The notes under the pieces are model-generated. The model made no database searches, was not told the origin of the DNA, and saw only the letters and a program-made list of their open reading frames with translations. A stretch of 62,606 bases of DNA from Mastigamoeba balamuthi (Eukaryota > Evosea > Mastigamoebida > Mastigamoebidae), in NCBI GenBank assembly GCA_902651635.1, contig CACRSC010000028.1, positions 246,266-308,871 of the forward strand, given 5' to 3'. Of the stretch, positions 23,219 through 32,710 are shown one piece after another (within the stretch, counting starts at the first letter, position 1; every line of letters begins with the position of its first letter). Made by a program: the position numbers and the translations under genes.

Positions 23219-23746
23219 GGCCATCGTGGAACTGCTGTGCTGCCCAAAAAAGGGAGGGACGGACAGATGGAGAGCTGAAGTCTGAAGGAGAGGCGCGGAA
23301 GTCACGGCACAGAGGACGGCGACCACGCGGGGGGCTTGAGCGTTATGGTCTGTTTCTTTCCGGAGGCACACCGGCCGGTCCACAGTCCAGATAGAGTATG
23401 CCCACCACCCGGCTGCACAACCGCCAGCAAAGGACACCCCCGTCCCCATTATGGGCCCCCCAGAGCACGCCGGTCCACACCCAGGCCACCGGTTGCCCCA
23501 CCTCCCCACCCGCCCCGCAGAGGCAACAACAGCAAAGCTGCTTGCCCCGCTGCCCACCGATGCAGAGCGGCAGAGTCCCACCGATCCCGCTTGCTGCCCG
23601 CTGCCAGCACAGCCCCAAGACCGATCGGCACGGTTCGAAGAGGCGCTGCAGATTGCCCCCGAGAGCCACCGTTGGAGGCCCCGCTGGCCGAGGCGGCCGT
23701 TGGGGCGGCGGTGGCACTGGTGGCACCGACGACTCGGCGGCGGGGG
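23219..23746 (+). repeat. Left arm of a 530-bp inverted repeat
   Basis: This stretch is the reverse complement of 29027-29566 with only a few differences (for example one G in the GGGGACGGGGG run). It ends at a G-run (23742-23751) that matches the C-run at the edge of the 973-N gap. The pair brackets 5.8 kb. The arm is not convincingly coding on either strand. Confidence 0.85.
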
Positions 23747-23839
23747 GGGGGCACAATATCCCAGAGGCGCCAAAAATAGGCCATTTTTTTGTTGGACGCG
23801 CCACAGCGAAAAGAACCGCCGCTGCCGGACTATTGTCAA

Positions 23840-23874
<35 letters not shown>

Positions 23875-23882
23875 GGAGCAGG

Positions 23883-25395
23883 ATGAGCGCAGACAGCGGC
23901 GAGCAGCCCAGGAGGAGGGCCATCCCCGGCATCGCGCACATCGTCCGCACGGAGCTCCAGCGTGCGTCGGGGCCGCGTGAGGCGCAGGCACCCGGGGGGG
24001 ACCGATCGTTGAGGGCGCATGTGGCTACCAATCGCCGCAACCGCCGCTGCGGCTGCCCTCCGCAGTGACGGGCCAGACGCAGCACCACGTCGCCGTGCAC
24101 CTGGGCGGCGGCAGCAGTGGAGACGGCGAGGGAGTCGGCGTCGGCGGGGCGGATGGTGCGGCCCAGGAGGAGGACGCGCCGCGGGACACGTACATGATGC
24201 CGCAGAGCATGGCGGCCTCCTGCGTCCCCCAGGGTGCCCTCTCTGCCATCTCTCTCTGTCTCCCTCTGACTCTGTGTGTGTGTGTGTCTCTCTCTCTTTC
24301 TCTCCATCCATGCATCTCTCTCTGCCCTCTGCAACTGCCCGCCAATCGTCGTTGTTCTCGTTTTGGCTCACCCGGGACCCGCACGGGACGTGGCCACACA
24401 GGGCTGGGCATCGGCACGTTCCTGTGCCTGCCGTCCGGGTGCGCGTCGGCCGAGAGCGGTGAGCCCATCAACGACCTGTTCTGCGTCGAGGCCGCCGTGC
24501 ACCACCGCGGGGCCGTGCTGCTGGCCCTGAGGTGGTACGCCCTCCACAGCGACGTGGTCGGCCTCTCCCCTCACCAGCTCGCGAGGACGTTCGTGCTCTC
24601 GTCCCCCCCCCGAGTCTCCCCCCTCCTCCCGATCCCCCCACCCCACGTTGCCTCCTTGCCCTCCTCGTGCTGCTCGCAGCCGTCCTCTCCCCCCTCTGTG
24701 CCCACCTCCACCTCCCCCGCACCCCCGCGCTGCCAAGGGCACCACTGACCCGCAGCACACAAACGGCCTCGCGCCGCACGCTGATCGCCGCCAACCGGCC
24801 GGCCGCAGGGAGTGCTGGCAGCTCTTGGACCTCCAGACCATCGCGGACCAGATGGCCGGGCCCGGGCTCGGCGGGATGGACGCCGTGGCCGTGGCCGAGG
24901 CGCACGTGCGCCAGCGGGTGGTGGTCGACTACGTCAACGCCCTGTTGGCCACGCGGAGCGAGCTCGGGGCCGCCGGCGTGACGTTCGACGACGCCTACTG
25001 GGCGCCCGAGCGGTACGTGCTCCCGTGGGCGGCCTGGGTGGCAGGCAGCGGCGCGAGCTGCCTCAGCAACAGCGACGTGGTGCTGGACAGCATCCGCGGC
25101 GACATCCTGCTGCTTCGCCAGCCCTTCATCCAGCGCCAGCGGACCCCCGTCCCAGCAGAGCCGCCTCCCACCACAGGCCCCTGGCAGGCACTGACGCCGC
25201 CAGCATCAGCACCAGCACCAGCGGTCCCAGCGCCAGCAGGCCCTGCTGAGCCACCGCACGTCCACCGCCGCCGCCGCCACCGCCGCTCGGGACACGGCAG
25301 CACGGTGGCGCCCGATGACGGGTTGCCGCACAAGAGGCCCAAGCTGCCGGTGCCACTGGCTTTCCCGGCAGGGCTCGATAGGCCTCCTCCCGTAC

Positions 25396-25427
<32 letters not shown>

Positions 25428-25805
25428 CCCGCGGGCACAGCCGAGGCTGCACCGGTCCCCCAGCTCAGCCAGCCCGAGGAGCATGCCACGCTGCTCCACC
25501 GCACAGCAGCAGCCCCGGCAGGTCTGACAGCTGGGGACATCGAGGACGTGAGCGCTCTGCTGGCCACGGCCGAGCCCAGCCCCGAGGAGCGCGAGCTGAG
25601 CCGCGCCCTGGACTTGCTCACCGACATGGAGCCCCAGGACTGCTCCACCGTTCTGGGCATCGTCCGTCTCGCGTCAGCCGGGCGCCAGTCGCTGCTGAAG
25701 CTGAGCAGGCACATCTCCCTCAACCGCGTCTTCGGCCCCCTGCTGCTTGCCGCCAACAGCAGCAAGAACGACGGCAGCAGCAGCAAGAGCAGCAACGGGT
25801 GCTAG
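23883..25805 (+). CDS. BAH-like family protein, paralogue A
   Basis: Exons 23883-23961, 24066-24233, 24402-24588 and 24809-25805 join in phases 1, 1, 2 to 476 residues. The N-terminal half resembles a BAH-type module: FLCLPSG, then PINDLFCVEAAVHHRG, LLALRWYALHSDVVGL and a conserved LART at the exon 3/4 border. The next conserved block is VDYVNALLATRSELGAAG, then YWAPERYVLPWAAWV. A Pro/Ala/Gln linker follows, with HKRPKLP as a probable nuclear signal. A helical C-terminus reads DLLTDMEPQDCSTVLGIVRL and ends in a Ser/Asn tail. It shares all intron positions and phases with paralogues B (30680) and C (36876). The BAH comparison is by pattern only. It is predicted to be a nuclear, chromatin-type protein; its function is unknown. 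Confidence 0.7.
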
Positions 25806-26100
25806 GCACACGTCCCTGGCATCCAAGAGGCGGGACCTTCGCAAGGGCTGTGAAGTGTTGTTGGATTAGATACTTGCGCATGCGTACCTCTCACCGCTCC
25901 ATATGCGCACCACCCACTACCCGCGTACCACGCACACAACACAGCACTCCAATGCCAGTCAGCAAATGACAACCGAAGGATGGCAGTGTGCCACCATCTT
26001 GTTGCCCTCAGGCCCCTCTTGGTGCCTGCTGGCCATTGTAGTTGACCAAGGCAGTACCTACTAGCAATGCTACGGGGTAGCCGACTCGTGTGCGTTGGCA
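24402..26100 (+). repeat. Direct segmental duplication (copy 1; copy 2 at about 31094-32545)
   Basis: From exon 3 of BAH-like gene A through its last exon and about 150 bp of 3' flank, the sequence matches gene B at roughly 90% with several in-frame indels. Matches in the flank include GGCACACGTCCCTGGCATCC, then the AACACAGCACTC block. Further downstream (26140-26345) a weaker match to 32930-33125 (WH2 gene) continues, so the duplicated unit included the convergent WH2 gene end. Confidence 0.8.
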
Positions 26101-26139
26101 TTGCGCGGGTGGACCGGTACATGGGGCACTGGCTTGTAT

Positions 26140-26345
26140 ATGTTCTAGGGTGACGACAGTAGCTCCTCCACAGCACCCGGCCTGGGCACCGCCACATTCC
26201 TCCACAGCGACCTTGCGCTCATCCCCGTGGCACACAGCGACAACGCCATGGTTGCCTGCACAGATTTGGCCACCAAACTGCTGCTGGACGCTCCTCGCGG
26301 CGTCAGGCGTGCGGTGGCAGGCACCTTGGGGACCCGGAAGCTCCT
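26140..26345 (-). pseudogene. Shard of the WH2 coiled-coil gene
   Basis: This segment matches 32930-33125, inside the last exon of the WH2 gene (CAGTAGCTCCTCCACAGCAC against CAGCAGCTCCTCCGGAGCGC and onward through GCTGGACGCTCCTC-GCGGCGTCAGGCGTG). Many substitutions and indels interrupt any frame. It lies downstream of BAH-like gene A exactly as the intact WH2 gene lies downstream of gene B. Confidence 0.7.
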
Positions 26346-26480
26346 CCTGCCTCATAATGTGTACGCTATTTGCGCCTCGGCCACCGCCTTGTACCCCTCC
26401 TGCGGCTTCTTGGCCGCGTGCGAGAAGAACCCTCTCGTGATGGCCCGTTGCACCAGGTTGTAGTTGCGCTCGCACGATGC
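26345..26480 (-). pseudogene. DHX8/Prp22 C-terminal shard
   Basis: The minus strand reads NLVQRAITRGFFSHAAKKPQ followed by EGYKAVAEAQIAYT. This matches the conserved C-terminal (OB-fold) region of DEAH helicases DHX8/Prp22 (consensus VQKAI-GFFRNAAKKDPQEGY). It ends in a stop and has no neighbouring helicase sequence on this strand. The rest of a helicase copy lies about 350 bp away on the opposite strand, so a rearrangement has split and inverted the gene. Confidence 0.78.
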
Positions 26481-26824
26481 CACCTCCAGCCATTTTTATT
26501 CTCCATGCTGTCCGAGCATTGCCAGTCAAGCGGGTGTTGGGGGCTGTCTGGGTATTTGATTGGCCAAAGTGGGAGGGTGGCGATGCGGAGCCTCCGTACG
26601 TACTCGTGAAGCCTTGGTTCGCACAAGGGTCCCACCCAAACTGGACAACGCAAGCAGCACTCGCGTGTGCACGTGCAAATCTGGGGAGTGCGTATGCTTC
26701 CTGTCCATGAGTGAGCAGCTGCTTGCAGGCGTCTTGGGTGGGTCTCACGTCATGGAAGATACGTGAATCTGGGACACTATTATCATCTCGCTGTCTGTCC
26801 AGCCAAGGTCTGCGGCGGCTGGAG

Positions 26825-28053
26825 AGCTGAAGCACACGGGCTTGGGTGACAAGGACCTCGCGAGTTCGTCGCCTCGCTGGCAGCTGTCCACCTGGTTGGC
26901 AGCCTGCGGGCGTGATGGACGTGTGCGACGACCCCGCGTACGACGAGCAGCTAGCTGGGGGCTCTCGGCCCTGGTGGAGCTCGACGAGGAGTTCGCATCG
27001 ACCTGCGCATGGAGGAGCCCACGTTCCTGCGCAGGCAGACGCACCTGCTCGAGGAGCAGAGCCCGTCAAGGTAGTGACCAACCCGTCGGCTCGATGGGTG
27101 TCAAACCAGGCGATGCTGGTGCGCGATCGGCGCGACATTCGGGAGCAGCAGTGGTACCAGATGCTGGACAACATCCCCAAGGACCTCCACAGGCCGTGAG
27201 AGGACCCCATGCCCGCGCCGGGCGACAGGCACATCGCGCAGGAGCTGCGCGGGGGTGGGCCAGGGCGAGCACGAGATGCACGAGTGGGAGAAGGAGAGGC
27301 TCGGCAAGAACGTGCTTCGGCCACTTTGGCAAGCTGCCCATCAAGGACCAGCGTGCCCGCCTGCCCATCTGGGGCCTCTGCAACGAGCACGTCCGCTCCG
27401 TCAGCGACAGCCAGGTACGCTCCCTTAGCCGCCCAGCCCTGCCGGAATCGATTCTCTGTTGCAACAGTCGCAGTGGGCTGTGTGGTCTCGTGCTGCCTCT
27501 GTCTGTTTGGGTCCATCCTATTTGTTCTATTTTTTTCTCGGGAGGGCTGTCTGTGTGGCATCGCTGTGAAGGTTGTGCTTGCGGTGTCGATCACACAGGG
27601 TGCAAAGACCTCGGAGATAGACGGGACGCGTTCACACGACTGACTGCTTTCTCCGGGGGACTCCTCTTCTTTCTGTCTTTCGGGGTCAACGAATGTCTGA
27701 CGCAGGGCAGGGCGACTGAACATCGCGTGCGCAGGTGCTCGCGGTGATCGAGGAGACGGGCAACAGCAAGGCGACGCTGATGGCGCAGTTCCTGGCAGAG
27801 GCAGGGGGTTCACGGCGTGCAGGCGGATCGGGCTGCAAGCAGCCGCGGCGACTGTCGGCGGGACGAGGTGCACGAGCGGCGGTGCACACAGGCGTGCTGT
27901 TCGGGCTTGAAGACGGCGGTCAAGCGGAGGCAGTGCCTGAAGCTGATCATTATGTCGGCGACGCTGGACACCGAGAAGTTCCCTGCGTGCTTCTTGGTAG
28001 ACCCGAGGCTTGTGAAGCAGAACATGTACGGTGCAGGCACCAAGAGGGGCCTG
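26825..28053 (+). pseudogene. DHX8/Prp22-type DEAH RNA helicase, decayed and internally deleted
   Basis: DHX8/Prp22 releases spliced mRNA from the spliceosome. Family segments occur in order on the plus strand but in changing frames: GDKDLA (N-terminal PWI-like region), RMEEPTFLR, KVVTNPSARWVSNQAMLVRD, IREQQWYQMLDNIPKDLHRP followed by a stop, GKLPIKDQRARLPIW, then VLAVIEETGNSKATLMAQFL. This last segment is motif I, degraded from GETGSGKTT. Motif II remains as DEVHER, motif III appears as IIMSATLDTEKF, and a jump to VDPRLVKQNMY skips most of the second RecA domain. Several frameshifts, a stop and the lost P-loop make it non-functional. It runs into the N gap at 28054. Confidence 0.85.
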
Positions 28054-29026
28054 NNNNNNNNNNNNNNNNNNNNNNNNNNNNNNNNNNNNNNNNNNNNNNN
28101 NNNNNNNNNNNNNNNNNNNNNNNNNNNNNNNNNNNNNNNNNNNNNNNNNNNNNNNNNNNNNNNNNNNNNNNNNNNNNNNNNNNNNNNNNNNNNNNNNNNN
28201 NNNNNNNNNNNNNNNNNNNNNNNNNNNNNNNNNNNNNNNNNNNNNNNNNNNNNNNNNNNNNNNNNNNNNNNNNNNNNNNNNNNNNNNNNNNNNNNNNNNN
28301 NNNNNNNNNNNNNNNNNNNNNNNNNNNNNNNNNNNNNNNNNNNNNNNNNNNNNNNNNNNNNNNNNNNNNNNNNNNNNNNNNNNNNNNNNNNNNNNNNNNN
28401 NNNNNNNNNNNNNNNNNNNNNNNNNNNNNNNNNNNNNNNNNNNNNNNNNNNNNNNNNNNNNNNNNNNNNNNNNNNNNNNNNNNNNNNNNNNNNNNNNNNN
28501 NNNNNNNNNNNNNNNNNNNNNNNNNNNNNNNNNNNNNNNNNNNNNNNNNNNNNNNNNNNNNNNNNNNNNNNNNNNNNNNNNNNNNNNNNNNNNNNNNNNN
28601 NNNNNNNNNNNNNNNNNNNNNNNNNNNNNNNNNNNNNNNNNNNNNNNNNNNNNNNNNNNNNNNNNNNNNNNNNNNNNNNNNNNNNNNNNNNNNNNNNNNN
28701 NNNNNNNNNNNNNNNNNNNNNNNNNNNNNNNNNNNNNNNNNNNNNNNNNNNNNNNNNNNNNNNNNNNNNNNNNNNNNNNNNNNNNNNNNNNNNNNNNNNN
28801 NNNNNNNNNNNNNNNNNNNNNNNNNNNNNNNNNNNNNNNNNNNNNNNNNNNNNNNNNNNNNNNNNNNNNNNNNNNNNNNNNNNNNNNNNNNNNNNNNNNN
28901 NNNNNNNNNNNNNNNNNNNNNNNNNNNNNNNNNNNNNNNNNNNNNNNNNNNNNNNNNNNNNNNNNNNNNNNNNNNNNNNNNNNNNNNNNNNNNNNNNNNN
29001 NNNNNNNNNNNNNNNNNNNNNNNNNN
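28054..29026. other. Assembly gap of 973 N
   Basis: Unknown sequence. It is flanked on the left by the decayed helicase and on the right by the arm of an inverted repeat that begins exactly at a C-run. Confidence 0.99.
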
Positions 29027-29566
29027 CCCCCCCCCCGCCGCCGAGTCGTCGGTGCCACCAGTGCCACCGCCGCCCCAACGGCCGCCTCGGCCAGCGGGGC
29101 CTCCAACGGTGGCTCTCGGGGGCAATCTGCAGCGCCTCTTCGAACCGTGCCGATCGGTCTTGGGGCTGTGCTGGCAGCGGGCAGCAAGCGGGATCGGTGG
29201 GACTCTGCCGCTCTGCATCGGTGGGCAGCGGGGCAAGCAGCTTTGCTGTTGTTGCCTCTGCGGGGCGGGTGGGGAGGTGGGGCAACCGGTGGCCTGGGTG
29301 TGGACCGGCGTGCTCTGGGGGGCCCATAATGGGGACGGGGGGTGTCCTTTGCTGGCGGTTGTGCAGCCGGGTGGTGGGCATACTCTATCTGGACTGTGGA
29401 CCGGCCGGTGTGCCTCCGGAAAGAAACAGACCATAACGCTCAAGCCCCCCGCGTGGTCGCCGTCCTCTGTGCCGTGACTTCCGCGCCTCTCCTTCAGACT
29501 TCAGCTCTCCATCTGTCCGTCCCTCCCTTTTTTGGGCAGCACGGCAGTTCCACGATGGCCCCCCTC
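29027..29566 (-). repeat. Right arm of the 530-bp inverted repeat
   Basis: Reverse complement of 23219-23746. Similarity stops at GATGGCCC (29566), after which the two sides diverge. It may be a true inverted duplication or a scaffolding error next to the gap. Confidence 0.85.
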
Positions 29567-29799
29567 CCGGTGGACGGACAACACACACTCGAGCGACCCG
29601 CGTGGATCTCTGGATGTAATGCTGGTGAGCTGAGTACCCTGATGCTGCCGAGCAGTTTTGGTCTGCGAAGAACAGCCCGTGCCCATTTTATTCCTGTTGC
29701 AGCTCTGCTGAACCAACTCGGATCAGTATGAGTGGCAAACGTCGCCGGGACCCCTCGCTGCTCAGCACAGCACGGCGCACCGCAGCTCACACGGGGACG

Positions 29800-29930
29800 G
29801 CAGGGCGGGACGACGATAGGGACGTTCATCGGGCAGCTGGCGTTCGGGCTGCTGGGCGACTACCTGGGGCGCAAGAAGATCTACGGAGTGGAGCTGCTGA
29901 TCGTGATCCTCTGCACCATGTGCACGTCTT
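29800..29930 (+). pseudogene. Single-exon shard of a PHO84/Pht1-like phosphate transporter
   Basis: The plus strand reads GTFIGQLAFGLLGDYLGRKK then IYGVELLIVILCTM, the signature between the second and third membrane helices of MFS phosphate:H+ symporters (GTLxGQLxFGxxGDxxGRKKxYG). An AG acceptor precedes it. No other part of the 12-helix transporter was found nearby, so it is treated as an isolated exon fragment. Confidence 0.75.
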
Positions 29931-30679
29931 ATCGAGTGCGAACGAAAACTGATGCGGCAGACCACGGGAACTGCGATTCTGTTCGTGTGTGTCTCGCGGT
30001 GTGCAGATATCGCCAACGCCAACGTGCGCGCTCGTCGGTGATAGCTGCTCCCTTTGTTGTGTGAGTGTTTGTGCGAGTTTCGTTTCAGCAGGAAAGCGGG
30101 GATTTCCAGAAAATCAGGCCTTCTCCAGCTGCCTCGCCAACGCCCCCGTGCTGCACCCAAACCCGCCAATACCAATGCCCATTGGGAATCGATGAGCGAG
30201 GTGTGAACGGGGCACTGGAGTGGCTGACGTGAAAAGTTATGCTCTCTTTTCGATCCAGCCAAACCACGATTCTCGCGAATCTCAGTGACTGTTTTATTGG
30301 CCTAGGCCAATAATACACGTCATCTCAGCCGTTTATATGGCCTAGGCTGTATAAACAGCATGGAGCCCGGCGCGTCAATGTTGTGAGGAGAGGGTGAGGG
30401 AGGTATGGCTGTGGTCATCATTTGTCAGCCGAGGCCACCCCGCCCTGCAACTCCTCATTCCCTCATTTCCTGGAATTGCCCTGCACCGCGAGGTGGCTCG
30501 GAGTTTTTTTGGGATGGGATCGCCCGTAAATCTATGTAATGATGCCAATCTACAGCAGCCACCAATAAAGAGCTATTTTTGTGCAGGTGTTGCATTTCAA
30601 CCACAGATAATCCTCTCCCTCGGCGCAGTGCCAAATTTAGGAGAGAGCCGGTGTGGATAACAACGCAACGACGGGCGCA

Positions 30680-32408
30680 ATGTGTGCAACATGCCAACCG
30701 CAGCCGCCCGCAAGGGGCGAGCACCGGTGCAGGGCAACCTTCTCCAGCGTCGCCGCGCTCGTCATACGCCCGGCGCTGCAGCGTGCGTCGTGCCGAGTGC
30801 TCTGGCTCCGCCTCTCTCCCGTTGCCCCTGTCGTCACACTGGAAGGGTTCCCTGCCAGCAGGGCTGGGCAAGACAGAGCACCACGTGGTCGAGGGGGAGG
30901 CAGGCCGCGAGGGTGCGTCGGAATCGCGGTGGACACAGGTGATACCGCGGCACATGACCTCCTTCTACCTGCCCACAGGTGGGTGCCACAACAGCCTCAC
31001 TGGTCTTCCTCTCCCATCCTGGCTACTTCGATTGTTCGGACTTCAATTGAATCGCCACTCACAGGGCCCCTCCTCTGATTTACCCGCACGCAGGACTGCG
31101 CAATGGCTCTTTCCTGTACCTGCCCTCGGGGACTGTCTGCAAGAGCGATGGCGTGCCCATCAACGACCTGTTCTGCGTCGAGGCCGCTGTGCACCACCGC
31201 GGGGCCGTGCTGCTGGCCCTGAGGTGGTACGCCCTCCACAGCGACGTGGTCGGCCTCTCCCCTCACCAGCTCGCAAGGACGTTCGTGCTCTCCCCCCCCC
31301 CAGTCTCCCCTTTCTCCCTACACCCCGTTGCCTCCTTGCCCTTCTCCCAGCCGTCCTCCCTTTGAGCCACTCCCTGGCATCCCTGCTGCCAAGGGCACCA
31401 CTGATCCGCAGCACACAAACGGCCTCGCGCCGCACGCTGATCATCACAACCGACTGCAGGGAGTGCTGGCAGCTCTTGGACCTCCAGACCATCGCGGACA
31501 AGATGGCCGAGCTCGGCGGGGTGAACGCCGTGGCCGAGGCTGAGGCGCAGGTGCGCCAGCGGGTGGTGGTCGACTACGTCAACGCCCTGCTGGCCACGCG
31601 GAGCGAGCTCGGGGCCGCCGGCGTGACTTTCGACGACTCCTACTGGGCGCCCGAGCGGTACGTGCTCCCGTGGGCGGCCTGGGTGGCAGGCAACGGCGCG
31701 AGCTGCCTCAGCAGCAGCGACGTGGTGCTGGACAGCATCCGCGGCGACGTCCTGCTGCTTCGCCAGCCCTTCATCCAGCGCCTGCGGACCCCCGTCCCAG
31801 CAGAGCTGCCTCCCACCACAGGCCCCGGGCAGGCACTGACGCCGCCAGCAGCAGCGCCAGCACCAGCGGTCCCAGCGCCGGCAGGCCCGGCTGAGCCACC
31901 GCACGTCGACCGCTGCCGCCGCCGCTCGGGACACGACAGCACGATGCCCGATGACGGGTTGCCGCACAAGAGGCCCAAGCTGCCGGTGCCACTGACCTTC
32001 CCCGCAGAGCTCAAGAGGCCTTCCGTGCAAGCAGCAGCAGCAGCCACGGCTACACCGGTCCCCCAGCTCAGCCAGACCGAGGAGAATGCCGTGCTGTGCG
32101 ACCACGCAGCAGCAGCCCCGGCCGGTCTGACAGCTGGGGACATCGAGGACTTGAGCGCCCTGCTGGCCACGGCCGAGCCCAGCCCCGAGGAGCGCGAGCT
32201 GAGCCGCGTCCTGGACTTGCTCACCGACATGGAGCCCCAGGACTGCTCCACGGTTCTGGGCATCGTCCGTCTCGCGTCAGCCGGACGCCAGTCGCTGCTG
32301 AAGCTCAGCAGGCACATCTCCCTCAACCGCGTGTTCGGCCCCCTGCTGCTTGCCGCCAACAGCAGCAAGAACGACGGCAGCAGCAGCAAGAGCAGCAACG
32401 GGAGCTAG
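30680..32408 (+). CDS. BAH-like family protein, paralogue B
   Basis: Exons 30680-30782, 30862-30978, 31094-31280 and 31460-32408 (phases 1, 1, 2) give 451 residues. Exon 3 is exactly 187 nt, as in A and C. Landmarks in order: SSVAALVIRPALQ at the end of exon 1; LGKTEHHVVEGEA; MTSFYLPTG; FLYLPSGTVCKSDGVPINDL; ALRWYALHSDVV; LART; VDYVNALLATRSELGAAG; HKRPKLP (nuclear-signal-like); and the same C-terminal DLLTDMEPQDCS helix as A. From exon 3 onward it is about 90% identical to A, but its first two exons are more divergent and closer in places to C. This points to a partial duplication or gene conversion of the 3' part. Confidence 0.7.
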
Positions 32409-32548
32409 GCACACGTCCCTGGCATCCAAGAGGCGGGACCTCTGCAAGGGCTGTGAAGTGCTGGGCTCTACTACAACTGCGCACCACCCACCACCCACAT
32501 ACCACGCACACAACACAGCACTCAAACGCTATTCAGCAAATGACAGCC

Positions 32549-32612
32549 CAGGAGGGGCGCCATCCCCGGAATCACGCATCGTCCGCGGAGCTCCATAGTG
32601 CACAGGGGGTTG
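32549..32612 (+). pseudogene. Remnant of a BAH-like first exon
   Basis: CCCAGGAGGGGCGCCATCCC and the following CGTCCGCGGAGCTCCA match exon 1 of BAH-like gene A (23905-23962) with small deletions. It sits just downstream of gene B, as if another member of a tandem array once started here. Confidence 0.65.
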
Positions 32613-32710
32613 GCTGTGGTGAGGCGTCAGGTAGAGTAGAGTTCCCTTTACTGTACTGTTTGCTCTCTGGAGCTGTTGCGCGGGCCGCACCAGCGCACGA
32701 CGAGGAGCTC

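Noticed and set aside
23343-24371. Long minus-strand frames over the inverted-repeat arm and first exons of BAH gene A
   Set aside because: Composition follows the GC-rich antisense of coding exons and low-complexity tracts; the plus-strand exons with conserved phases explain the region better.
27735-29477. Very long reading frames spanning 28-29 kb on both strands
   Set aside because: They are open only because the 973-N gap is translated as unknown residues.
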